Shown here: positions 12,601-32,950 of the stretch, piece by piece
Layout: each line of letters begins with the position of its first letter
Position numbering within the stretch: position 1 is the stretch's first letter
Source: Chanos chanos
Taxonomy: Eukaryota; Chordata; Actinopteri; Gonorynchiformes; Chanidae
DNA: 64,000 nucleotides
Assembly: GCF_902362185.1 (NCBI RefSeq)
Contig: NC_044496.1
Location: forward strand, 4,093,772 to 4,157,771
Direction: 5' to 3'
Notes under the pieces: generated by a model
The model's input: the letters and a program-made list of their open reading frames with translations, nothing else
Database searches by the model: none
What the model was told of the DNA's origin: nothing
Made by a program: the position numbers and the translations under genes

Positions 12601-14715
12601 TAAACCACTTGTTCTCTCATACTATTTTCATTAGTCCATTAAAGTACATTCAGTGAGAGAGAAGGACTCCCCTGTAGTGGAGTACAGTATCAGTTTCTCT
12701 CAGATGGCAAGAGTAACGTGAACTCCAGTGAACCGGTAAAAGATCTTTGTATCTGGTGGAACAGCACATCCTCACACCGGGATACAACGGGGCACAGCTG
12801 GGAAAATAACAGTCCGCAGGTACTTGCGAGCTCTGACTGCGAAAAACCATAAACTGAGATGTTCCAAAAGCTGTGGTATTTCAACAGACTACAACAGAAC
12901 ACATGTTCTCAGGAAAGAAGCACTTGGCCACAGTTACGAACAAAACGTTTCTTTTTTCACAAAACTCTCACTCCCCTTCAGATGCATACAACTGACTTGA
13001 GTCATGCAATTTTCATCACCACCCGAGGATCTACCGGAGCAGCCTTGCAAGTAAGCTTCTGGATGGATCTATATTTTAACACCCTTATGTTGTCAAAATG
13101 GTGTAACTTGACCCGACAGACCCCCCCCCCCCCCCCCCCCCAATCGCGTTTGCTCAGTTTGTGGTACGTGAGCTCAGAGCTTGAATTTTACACAGAATCG
13201 AGAAGTGCCAGGTTTGCTGAAAGCTCCGTGCACCCTGCTCAGTCAAATGCCCGCTAACAGCAAGACTGGCTAGTGCATCACTGTCTGCTCATTAAATCAA
13301 TGTTCGAGGGCTGCAGCAAAAACAAGTGACCAGGTCACTGGTAGAACTGAATGTGCTCCCCCGGTTTACCTCAGAGGAGTAATCGATTGAAACTATGGAT
13401 TTGGGGTGTTACCGAAGCACAGCCAAGGGCGTATCAGAGCAGCAATGTGAATAAATCGCAGGAAACAGGATACAGATAAACTCGTGCTAATCACTGTTTG
13501 TTTAAACTGGCATATCCAGACATTTAGCTAAGACCAACTCCTTTTTTTTGTGTGTGTTTATTTTATTCGTTTTGATTGTTTGTTTTAATTGTGCACTGCG
13601 CTCACCGTCTCAAAAACATGTCAGTTGAATGATGCCGGAACAAAGTTTGTTTTCTTGAGCTCGGATAGCTCGGAGTTTACTAACCCCATTTCGTCACAAA
13701 AGTCCTTGTACCAAGCCACTTTCATCAGCAGATGCAGCAATTAGTCGTATCCGAGATTAAGTAGAGGTGAGATGCATGATAGGAACTGGCCTTGTTGCCA
13801 GGGTGAATTGGAATTCCACAGTTGAAGGTCGGCAGATGTAAATTAGACGTGCGGGTGTATGTGGCTATCAGACAGAGATACTGAGGGGGTTTTGCAGGAT
13901 TATATAACTGCACCAGAAGGGAGCATTTAGTCACTGTCAAAGCGGATCGCTGCATTCGGCCCAAAACACACTACCACAACACTAATACATGTACAGTTTA
14001 CCCTGTAAACATGCGTTATGGAATGGGCCGACATGAGGCGTAATAACATCAGAGATTGAAACGGCATGTGACTTCTCAGGTGTGTACCATAAACACACAC
14101 CTGACTGTATTGGTGTTTTAGCCTTGGTTTTGGCGCGTGGGGCGCGAGTGGCCCGGCACGACGAGTCAGAGGAAGTAATGATTGTCAGTGACAACAGCTA
14201 TTGGTCGGTTTATGTTCACATGAACAGTCAGAGCAGGGGTCAATGGAACAATACTCTATCACTTACGGTCATTTTCCACTGCCTAATTTGATAACCAGGA
14301 GTACTTGATTACAAATGAAAGTTTATGACCTCAACTCTGTCTGCAGCTATGGAATTTTCTTCAGAACTTTTATGAACAATATATATATATATATATATTT
14401 ATATAACTTTGCACAAACTTTGACCCTTGTTTATCTTTATGGCTCTTGATACGAAATCTTCCTCCTGTTTATCAGGTGTTGTGAATTACTGCATTCTGAA
14501 CACGGTCATTAACCACAGCACAGTGACATAATTTGTGTATGAACTGAACTCTCATCCTAACTGATAACTGTTCTCTGCAACGCCTTAGTCCCCAACATAA
14601 TTGTGATTTTGAGCCTGTAATAACACACGTAGAATGGTTTAAGCTGTGAAACGCACGATAAACAAAGCCACACAAATGCAACTGCTTCAGGCCACTGGTG
14701 ACTGAGTGACAGAGG

Positions 14716-14721
14716 GAGAGA

Positions 14722-14765
<44 letters not shown>

Positions 14766-14777
14766 GAAAGAGAGACA

Positions 14778-14854
<77 letters not shown>
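14716..14854. repeat. (GA)n polypurine microsatellite
   Basis: About 140 bp of GAGA with periodic GACA interruptions, all purine apart from those C bases. Such mirror-symmetric tracts can form triplex H-DNA. Confidence 0.9.
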
Positions 14855-14855
<1 letters not shown>

Positions 14856-15415
14856 TCTAACTCTGCGAACAAACGGCCATGGCCTGAGCCCTGCTCCGTC
14901 AGCTCACCGCATCACATGGCTGATCTGCATTTGAAAGCCTCCACAGTAACAGAGTGTCCCCAGCGCCAGTCCACAACAAACAAGCAAGCAGCCACCCTAT
15001 CACAGCACACATCCCAGCAAATCCTCCAGGGCAAGCCTGCCAAACAGCCTCCACTCCCTCAGAACAATAAGAAAGAATTGTTTGGAGTCTAAAGTTTGGA
15101 AAGTGGAATACGATCACCTTCAAGCCCCCCCACCCCCACCCCTCTTCTCTCTCTCCCTCTGCCTCTGCCTCTGTCTCTGTCTCTCTGTCTCTCTATCTCT
15201 GTCTCTCTCTCTCCCCCTTTCTTTAGTTTTGTTTGGGAATTGCATGGTTATGGGTGCTAATCACCTTACATCACTTGAAACCCAGATTCTGCCTTGACCC
15301 TTACTGCATGCATACAAACACATGCTGTGTGACTGTACCACAGATACACACATACACACACAGACTGATCTGGGATCTGCAGTGAGTCATGCACGGGGCA
15401 GACCTTGGTGACAGT

Positions 15416-15452
<37 letters not shown>

Positions 15453-16083
15453 AGGGGCCATGTTACATCATCGAGTCCTGTGTGCTCGCGGCAGAGCAGC
15501 CAATCTCAGAGCACCAAAGCACAGTGGACAGCGTGCTCTGCACACACACACACACACACACACACATGGACATACACGTGGACACATATATGCCTTTTCT
15601 CTGAGGTTGGCCACTGTTGCTCTTGCTGCCCTCTGCGAGCACCCTGACAGCAAAAAGAGCTGCTGCAGATGGCTCCACAGCTGTTCCCCTTATCCACTGA
15701 CCTCCTTAAGATAAGCTCTTTTCACTGGGACCAGTGCAACACACACACACACACACACGAAACAAACCAATCACGGCCACAGTCTAAGGGCTAAGCTAGT
15801 CAATCAGTTATGTGCTGTGGTTATCCATACTCAAGTCATTTTGCAATTCATTATCCCCATCAGCAGAGAATGGTAGTAGAGTAGAGACAGGGGCAAACAT
15901 TTAACGGGCTAAAATCCCTTGACCTTGTGGTGAAGGTCAGAGTTTCCCTCTCATCTGGTCACAGTGGCCTGACCTGTTTTTTTTTTGTTTGTTTGTTTTT
16001 TCTCCTGAGCGAGAGAGGACAGTTGATCTTTTCCTAGACAATGACACATCCCTCTAGAACATTTATAAAGAAATGACTTTACA

Positions 16084-16125
<42 letters not shown>

Positions 16126-16595
16126 ACTGGAGCATGAGTGTGAAACAAGACAATCCAAGTGTGGCCGTTTTCACTGCTATGACGTGAGGAGATGAAAGAA
16201 CGGTACATTCAGACAGAAGAAAAATGCCTGCTTGCACTTTGTCCACAGAGTTAATGGTTAGAATTACTCACGTCAGAGAACCCTACATGTACCCCACGCT
16301 GAACCAGTCTGTGAAAGCAGGGCAGTCGCACACCACTGCTTTACATAGAAATCCTCACCTAGAGGACTCACTCTGATCAGGGTTTTTTTTTTTTTTTGCA
16401 TATGTCTATATGTGCATGAGAGAAAACGGGAGAGAGAGAAAACGGGAGAGAGAGAGAGAGAGTGAGTATGTGCATCTTTGTGAAATGATATTCAGCAACA
16501 GGGCTAAAAGTGCGTCCAGGGCCTCTCTTCTCCAGACACTGCATAGAGGCAACACAGCCCACATGATGGCTGGCTAGAGAGTTCAGTCCTTAAGG

Positions 16596-16680
16596 TGAGA
16601 GAGGGACAGACGGAGAGAGAGAGGGAGGGAGAGAGAGGGAGGGAGAGAGAGAGAGGGAGGGAGAGAGAGGGAGGGAGAGG

Positions 16681-16719
<39 letters not shown>
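16596..16719. repeat. (GA)n / GGGA polypurine tract
   Basis: About 120 bp of GAGA with GGGAGGGA blocks. Related tracts lie close by at about 16086-16123 and 17323-17417, so polypurine sequence is clustered between 16 and 17.5 kb. Confidence 0.9.
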
Positions 16720-16722
<3 letters not shown>

Positions 16723-16881
16723 TGCAGTGGTCAGTAATGAGGTCAGTCCAGCCTTTCGACACAACAGGGGTGAAAAGGTGGAGGGGTGGGGGTTGGTTGC
16801 ACTCCTCCACTGCCCTGTTTGCTGACCTTGTATGTAAAGTTATATTTTGAAAACACAAGCAGTTTGACTGCGGTGGCCAAC

Positions 16882-16930
16882 TGTGAGACTCCACTACCTT
16901 CATAAATGTGAGACTCCACTACCTTCATAA
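16882..16930 (+). repeat. 2 x 25-bp tandem duplication
   Basis: A 25-base unit beginning TGTGAGACTCCACTACC is repeated head to tail. The second copy is perfect until its last base. Confidence 0.85.
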
Positions 16931-17350
16931 GTCGTCGACCTAATATTCACAGTCAAAACACACAGCATGCATGACAGGACTGGCACCGTTACACGACAGG
17001 CGACAAAGGGGTCAGACGGCCGATGTCACCTGACAAAGGCAGGGATGACAGCGCGACAGATCGCTTTCGAAGGCTTTAAATTCAAGCATTTTATCAAACT
17101 CTTAAAGTTCTCACTAGACCCCATTCTACCTGTTCTTTGAAATCTAGCATCAGATTGCAAACATAAACACGACCATCCCTCTGCTGTGTTACAAAAAAAA
17201 AAAGGGCCTTGTTTTGGGATTATTTTGTTTTGGTTTTTTTCGTAACTGTCTGAATGATTATGTCAACCTTACAAGGAGAAAGTTACAATAATGCAAGCTG
17301 CAAATGTGTGGGATGGTGGGAAGAGAGAGACAGAGAGAAAAAGGAAGAGG

Positions 17351-17386
<36 letters not shown>

Positions 17387-17499
17387 GAGGGGGAGAGGGA
17401 GAGTGAGAGAGAGAGAAAAGTGTTGAGTGGTCTGCAATAGGACCGGAGTTGTTGCTGGCAAGCCCAAACCATACACAGAGTAATCTCCTCCCCTTTTGC

Positions 17500-17766
17500 A
17501 CTGCCCTATATTAACTCTCCATGGAGCTTCTCCACAGAAACAGCAGCACATGGTCCACAGGACAGCTTCAGCTCTGGACATCAACTTTTCAGCTCTTTCG
17601 CTATTTTTTCATTCGTTCTGTACTGGATACCGTGTCTTGGATACTACTGTGCTGTAGCTTTTTACCCCCTCTGTTTTTGGTTTTTTTTTTTCTCCACAAA
17701 TTTGCATGGATTACTAATCAAACATGTTGTTCCAGGAAACACTGGACAGTTGCAACCATGGTAAGT
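17500..17766 (+). other. Candidate first exon: Kozak ATG directly followed by a splice donor
   Basis: At 17758-17760 an ATG in the context GCAACCATGG (a strong Kozak match) is followed at once by GTAAGTG, a near-ideal 5' splice site. An exon that holds little more than the start codon before the first intron is a common vertebrate arrangement. A TATA-like TATATTAA lies about 250 bp upstream, near 17507. An overlapping 84-codon ORF from 17521 has a hydrophobic stretch but resembles nothing I know and runs through the donor. No downstream exon was found before MAPK6. The donor could belong to an alternative 5' exon of MAPK6 or to an unannotated transcript, or be chance. Confidence 0.25.
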
Positions 17767-20700
17767 GACTCCTGACTTTGCAGACTCTCCTGTCCTCCTT
17801 AGCCCTTGTCACTCGTTTTCTTGACAAGTAGGCATAAAAGTCTTAAAAACTGCTGAGCTACTTGATCTCTCTCTCTTTCTCACTCTCTCTCTCTTTCTCT
17901 TTCTCACTCACTTACCACTTGAGGTGTGATACGGACATACGGAATGTTCAGGCCAATTTATGATGACAACCTGGGTTAGCTGTCTGGGAACAGTCTGTAC
18001 AAAAAAAAACAAAAAACCCAACAATAATAACAACCCCCCCCCCCCCGCCCCCAAAAAAAAAAAAACAAGTAGTAAACTTTAGCAGGGGAATAATGAAGTT
18101 CTATCTCAGAGAATCTTAAAAACCAAACAGACATGGGCTGCTGCAGGGTAAAGTAAAACGAAATTGAGGTTTTCTCTGTAATGAAGTAACTTAAACGGGG
18201 TTTTTAGCGCCTAGAATGAAACAGCAGACAAATTATAACAGAACCCCCATGTAATGCAACTTTTTGGTATAGGAACACAGATATGATTCTGGTGCAAACT
18301 CATCATGGAGACTGTCAGTGGTATGGTCCAAGCTGAGAGTGCATGGGCTAAAAGATGAGGGACAGAAGACGTGTAGGATGATGCTGTATGATGAGAGCCC
18401 CTAGCTCCTTCACTGAAGTGTGTGAACTCATTCACTACATTATGTAAACTATAGATTATGGAACATTCCTGTAAAGTTACTGCTCTGGCCAGTGATTCCT
18501 GAGTTTTTGTTTGTGGCACAAAAACAAAGAGCCAAAAAAAGCAATGCACAGTTTGATTTTTCCATTAAAGGGTTGGTTGAGACATAATTCGTCTGTGTCG
18601 ATTACGTGTCTTGAAAATTAAGTTGAGACCATCTGAGGAATGAATTTGAAAAGCAAAAGTTTGTCTTTGCCAACTCGTTTTCCAAGGTCGAACAAATGAT
18701 GTTTTGATATGTCATATATTAAACCCTCGTGGCTGGGCTGGTTATCAGACAAAGCTGTCACTCAACACAACAGCTCTAACTGAGGCACCTACACACCTGT
18801 ACAAGGTGTGATATGAGTGGCATTAGAGAAATAAACTTCAAAAAACATAACTACCGATCTCTATTTCACTTTATAACATAGAAAGCTGCTCAAACCCAGT
18901 ATTCGGACCGCAGAAGGAGAGAAAGCTAGGATTCAGCTGCAGTTATCTTGCAGCTGTGAAGTATGTAGTAACACTGTAATATATTATATTAAGCCTCCAC
19001 TAGGTACATATGTATGTATTTGGAATGTGATTTGACATGACTACCACTCCGTGGGAGCACCCAATTTTATTTGCAAAAGCGTTTTTTTTTTTTTTTAGTA
19101 ATGCAAAACAGCAGATAACCATTTTGTATGTGTGAATAAATCCTTTACCTAAGATGTGCTCCAGTCTTGTTTTGAGTAGGCGGCAAACCCATAATAGACA
19201 CAGAGAGACACACATAAATAACTCAAAATGGCCCTAATTAAAGAAAATGCTATGTCATTCTAATAAAACTACTATTTTAAAGTTAAATGTTCAGAAATAT
19301 AACCTTTATATCACTTGTTCCACAAAAATTTACCCAAATCAGAAATAGGAGTGTGGTCCTGTCCTTTGTGAAGGAGGACATGTGTAGGGAGAGTTAGTGC
19401 CCTGGAGGAAACGGTGCCATCAGTTCCAGCTAAACCCTGCTATAATTTTTCCATTTGTCAGATGTTAATGAGGTAATGTGACATGATATCTTATTGCGCA
19501 ACATGTTTGGTTGCTACCCTGAAATGTAAATGTGTGACCTTCTTCAATTTAACATCAAGTTAAGCAACACATCTACAGAAGTACTTATTAAGCCATGCAG
19601 ACTTCATGTGTCCTATATATAATAAATAAACAAAAAAAATAGTTATCTTAAAAATACATAGCCTACATGGATGAAACAACAATAATAACATTTTAATTTG
19701 CAGGTTTGCTTTAAGTATTGTAATACAAATGTATATATTTAAAACATACATCATGTTCACTTAGATTAGTAGGTTACAAAACCCAAGTGATGAAACACAC
19801 CAATGCGACATTTCCGAGAACAATAACACGTTCGGAATCTAAGTTCACTACAGGCCGTGTCGCATGGAACACCGCCTGTGTTCTCGAGGCAGTGTGGACG
19901 TAACGCAGCATCGCCGAGCACATGGGCCTTCACATGATGTGCGATGTGCTGCGCTACTGTTCCCGCATCAGTAGCTACACTGCTGAATGCTCACGCGTTT
20001 CATTCATCACCTAGACCGCGCACAGGATGCAAAGATCTCCGTTTTTTTCGTGTATCCTGTCATCAAAGACTACGTTTAAACTGTGGATGAAATCAGAGCT
20101 TTGTGTCTGTAAAACTGGGCTGGACAATATTTGTACCTTTTACAGGATTTGGTGAAGAGACCTGAATTTTAATCAGCTTGACAAGGACGGAGTGTGCCGC
20201 AAAAGAAGGGGCACACAGCTAAAAACCTTCATCGAATCCGGATATACTGTACAGCATTTTTCAGCGATAATTTTGACATTTTCTCTAGTCTTCAGCGAAC
20301 AGTTAATCAATGTCAAACCGTAGTGTGACGCCTTAAATTAAGTAGCCTAATATTTAACGGATGGATTTGCCCACTGAATCGAGTGAGCGAGACCAGAACA
20401 TCTTCACGCAGCACAATTCAGTGCGAGTTTAAGAGATTTCACCACAAGAGGTAACCCTTAATAGTTATGGAGTCTTTGTGTTTTTATTTTCTTGTGTAAT
20501 TGCTAATTTGATCAAAACGGCTCTCTTTGGCTGAATTTGCTAAGAATAAATATGGTATCAGCTGACACCAGCAAACTGGTGCCTGTTAAGACTTTGGATG
20601 TTTCCTTGATTTATCCTTGAAAACCTTTGCTTAAATATTACAGAGGTAATCCGCGTGTAATTTTCTGGTATCCTTTAGCACCCAGAGGCTTCGGCAGTAA

Positions 20701-21040
20701 ACCTTATGTCTGCCTAATGCCCACTAGATCCAAAGGCTGCCATAGAAACGTTAAACGACGCATCACAACCAGACAAATCTCAGCGTTCCCTCAACGATGC
20801 TCGACAGTATTTTGTGTTGTTCAGGCCACATAGCATACAGTCTTGGCTAAGGTAAAACAAGTCAAGGTAATAGGCTCTTATGGAAAGTATAGTCAGTAAG
20901 ACAGTTATAAAACATCGAGTTGGTCTATGCCTTTGTCAACTGCGTTAATTTAGTGTACTATTTTGAATTTTTGAATTTACCGCCATAATTCCATCATCAC
21001 ATTACCACCCTAGTTACTGAATGACTGACGCAGCCGCTCT
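17767..21040. other. Non-coding DNA upstream of MAPK6
   Basis: No coding exon was seen. The first 2 kb hold a few A/C homopolymers and otherwise AT-rich unique sequence. From about 19.8 kb the sequence becomes nearly free of simple repeats and richer in CpG, as expected for sequence approaching a promoter. A donor-like GAGGTAACC lies near 20450. Confidence 0.5.
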
Positions 21041-21168
21041 GCCCACTCAGATAGCTACAACAGAGTGAATGGCGATTGCGACAGTCTCAGAGCACAGGAG
21101 GAGCGCAGTGTAACCTGATCAAATTGGTTAGGAGAAAATCACACATGAAAGGAACAAGAATAGTAAGT
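21041..21168 (+). promoter_or_regulatory. Candidate MAPK6 promoter / non-coding first exon
   Basis: This is inference. The MAPK6 start codon sits in an exon preceded by an apparent acceptor at 23124, so a non-coding first exon must lie upstream. A perfect donor GTAAGT occurs at 21163-21168, downstream of relatively GC-rich sequence and an ATTGG (inverted CCAAT) motif. Other donors in 20.4-22.8 kb are possible, so the position is uncertain. Confidence 0.25.
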
Positions 21169-23124
21169 AATTCCATATATACGTATATATGTTTTTACAA
21201 AAAGGGAGGATTGTGCTTCAGCAAGGCATAATTTCATTTCTTCCTCCCCGAGTTGTGTATTTTCGACGTTGTTTCTTTGTGCGAGAGAAATGGTATCGTT
21301 ACTCGCTAGCTACCAAAGAAATGTGAATGGCGCTAGCATATCCTATCTGAGCTAACAACGGGCTTCTTTGTTCAGCTCTCAGAATCTTTTCATGCAGTTA
21401 GTGGTTGTGCGATTAATGGAAAGAAAATAACTCTGTTTCTCACAAACCTTCTCACATCATTTTTAGAGATTTGTCCGTTTGCCAATGTGTAGCGATGCTA
21501 GATATATTTGATCGTTGTCTCTCTTGCCACTTAATATTAACGAGGAGACATCGGTAGTAGCAGCTAGCGTAGCTGACTAGCTAGTTAAGTACAGAGTACA
21601 AGAAATTTACTGGCAACGAAAGGATACACGGGCGGATCTGTTTAGGGGTGGTTTGTGTTTTAAAACTTAACCAACCCGGATGGTCGATGACTTTAATGCA
21701 CTGATTATATAAAAATTCACAATAACCAGATGAATTTGTATTAAAATATTGAGTTGGCTGGCAAGCTAAGTAATAGATAGCCCCGCCTGTGGCTGTTATA
21801 CCCCCAAGCCTTTTCCAGTTGGCATTTACGATTAATGTAAATAAAACCAGACCTTTTATAACGTCGCTTTGTAAATGATCGCTTTTATCACACGTAGGAT
21901 GGCTATTTTGGGATCATAAAATTGTTTGGGGTCTAACGAGTATTGTAGGTCATTTAACCCAGCTTGCTGACGCAACCAACATTTTGAAGATAGTGTTCGC
22001 CACCGAATCGCCCGAAAAGTATTCAGGCTTAGCGAAGTACTGGCAGCTGGGCGCTGAATTCATAAAATTTAACAAGTAAATTAAAGTAAACGTGACCAAC
22101 TAAGGTTATTTTACGCTGATCGCAGTCATACCCGGCTCACGGGACACAGTATTAGTCACAAAATTACCGTGAGGTATATTTGGCTTACGGAACTAGACAC
22201 GTTAGCAATTTAGAGTTGGATAAAGCATCTTTATTTAATCCAACAGTGGATTCACTTGGAAGACAGTGAAACTGTCCGCAGTGTGTTAGCCAGTGAAATT
22301 CTAATTTAAAAATCCTAACTTAAAACGTGGTTGATGAGCATAGGTTAGCTGCCTTCCTGGCTAGACAGCTAACAATTCGGTAGCGTTAACGCTACCAACC
22401 GAATAATACTGTAGCTGACGTTAACTGCTAAGTGAATTACAGGTTTAAATATTAATTTTAAATATTAATTACTTCTACAGTGGTTCCCTCAGTAAAATTG
22501 CCCTTAAGTTTAGTTTATTTTGGCTACGTATGTCAACTAAATGATATGCTAGCCAAGAAATCGGCCATCATTTCTCTCTTTCGTTTCTGAGATGCAACGT
22601 GGCTGATTCGTGTCTGTGCAAATTGTTTATAATTTTGGTAAAATTGTGTATAAACACAAACATACAATACTGTTTTGTGTTTTATCGACTAAGTAAGTAT
22701 TCGATATGCCATGTTACCGCATGTATAAGGCAGCAACGGAAAAAATGCGCCGTCCGTTCCATGACATCAGGCGAGGTTTACTGCAATAGAGGAACGTAAG
22801 CGAAGGAAGGAATTTGCGTTGAAGCCGTACAGATACCGGCAAAACTTCAGAACTCCTCTGTATTGTGTAAATAGTTGACTCACATACTTTCTCTCGCAAT
22901 ACAGTTGCCCTCCTTTGGTGACGCATTTTGGGTGTACTATGAACGGCTGTTAAGTTACAAAATTCGTTTGTGCAAGCTTGTGATTAGTTTATGCAAGTCA
23001 AATTACTTTAGTTATCAGTGCAGAGTTTACATCATAATTGATAATGTTTTCCTTGTTTGTTTTGTTTTTACAGTAAATCTGTGTTAGCCCACTAATCAAA
23101 TTTTTTTTCTTTTTTGTGTTGCAG
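21169..23124 (+). other. Probable first intron of MAPK6 (5'UTR intron)
   Basis: No ORF here resembles a protein. The stretch is AT-rich, low in repeats, and contains many GCTAGC-type words and TAAATATTAATT duplications. It ends in a pyrimidine-rich run and TTGCAG at 23119-23124, a plausible acceptor for the exon that carries the MAPK6 start codon. Confidence 0.4.
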
Positions 23125-31402
<8,278 letters not shown>

Positions 31403-32950
31403 ACCCCCCCCGCCCCAGTGCGAGATTTCGACTTATTTTTTTATATATATTGGTAGTGTATTACTTTACTTGAATCATTTCATACCTTTTATGTATGGTT
31501 ACTTTTTAAGAAACCTTTTTTTTTTTTTTTTTTTTTTCCAATTCTATGACTTTAGTAGATGACTTGAGTTGATAAATTCGTAAAGTGTCAGTCAACACAC
31601 TTTCAACATTTTACTCATTTGAGCCCCTCTGAGCTTCATATCTGCATCTTGATTACAAAACAAACAAACAAACAAACTGGCATGTCATTTGCACACCGTG
31701 TATTATAGATACATGTACGAGGAGGTAAGTTAGATGGGGAGGTTTTTTTTGTGAGAAGTTGAAGAGAGAGAAGAGGGAGAAAAGGAAAGGGTTTTTTCAT
31801 TTTAAGGTGAACAGAGGGACACAGTGAGAAAATGCACTAAAAAAAAAAAAAAAAAGACTGACATTTTGCTGTCCTCGGCCTGGACGAGGTCTTCGAATAA
31901 AAAAAAACAAAACACCTGGTTAGAGGGGGGACAGGCAGGTAGATTCACCTTATTTCCATATTGATCTTTTTTTTTTTTTTTAAATGGATAACTTATTTAT
32001 GTTTATTATTATTACTATTATTCCCCCCCCAAAACCAGTCTTCTAAAAATCCTTTTTTTTTTTTTTTTTTTTTTTCATACTGTAATGTTTATTTGACATG
32101 ATGCCAGCAGCAACCATTAAATGTAGAACTTTGTTAATGTGGTATCTACCTCAAGGTAACAGCAGAACGTAGACACATGGAGCCACATCAGTGCTTTAGA
32201 GAGAGAGATTCACTCTGATGCCAGTGCACAATGACTTTCCTTTTTCTTTATTTTGCATTTGCCATAGTGAAGTGTTGAAATCCTTATTTATTTTTAGCAG
32301 ATGTGAGATATTTATTTGAAAAAAAAAAAAAAAGAAAAAGAAATGTGTAATTTCAGTGTAACTGTGTGGAAACTGAGGCATTGGACTTCCATCTTTTTTT
32401 TCTTTTTTTTTTCTTCTTCATTTTGGCACTGTTCATTTTTAATGGTCGGATGTAAATTCATCCAGTTGCGTTGTAAAGAAAACGATCTTTCCATTTCCAA
32501 CATTTGTTTCCTGTAGGAAATCATTCACCTTTTTCTATTTCTTTGAATTCTGTTTTTTCTTTTTTTTTTTTAACTTGCAGGTGCTTTGTCTTTATGAGAG
32601 GAAAAATTACTTTATGGAATTTGATGCGCCTAAAAGTCTTAAATTTGCCCCTCCCCCCCTTTTTATATAAATGTGACATTAGAATTGTGTGCATGGAAGA
32701 ATTTAATGGAAGGTACATTAAAGAGAAGTAAATGGTGAAGTATATTGTATGTCATTAATTTTATTTTAATTGTATGTTTTTATTTCCAAGGAAGCATGAT
32801 TAAATTAGGTTAAGGTGTAGCATGTAGAACATTTATGAATTTTTTTTTTTTTTTTTTTTTAATATTTTCCTCCAAGTACTGGTACTCCATTTTGTTAACA
32901 TTGGTTCCTCTGTTCAAATGATATTAATAAAAATGGCAAGTAAATATAAG
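31403..32950 (+). other. MAPK6 3'UTR with polyadenylation signal at 32926-32931
   Basis: After the stop codon, AT-rich sequence with many long T runs and several ATTTA words (AU-rich element pentamers) continues to AATAAA at 32926-32931, after which the composition changes. An earlier AATAAA lies near 31897. AU-rich 3'UTR elements would fit the known short-lived nature of ERK3, but that link is inference. Confidence 0.6.

Larger units (their letters stand above)
1..17480. other. Gene-poor, microsatellite-rich intergenic (or distal intronic) DNA
   Basis: No open stretch here resembles a known protein and none is bounded by convincing splice sites. The longer ORFs are translations of (CT)n, (GT)n or poly-C and carry Leu/Ser, Val/Cys or Pro runs. 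The stretch holds many simple repeats (the largest are listed separately), one hAT-type miniature transposon at 3616-3806, several short local duplications and otherwise unremarkable unique sequence. It could be an intron of a gene that begins outside the window; nothing seen decides this. Confidence 0.6.
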
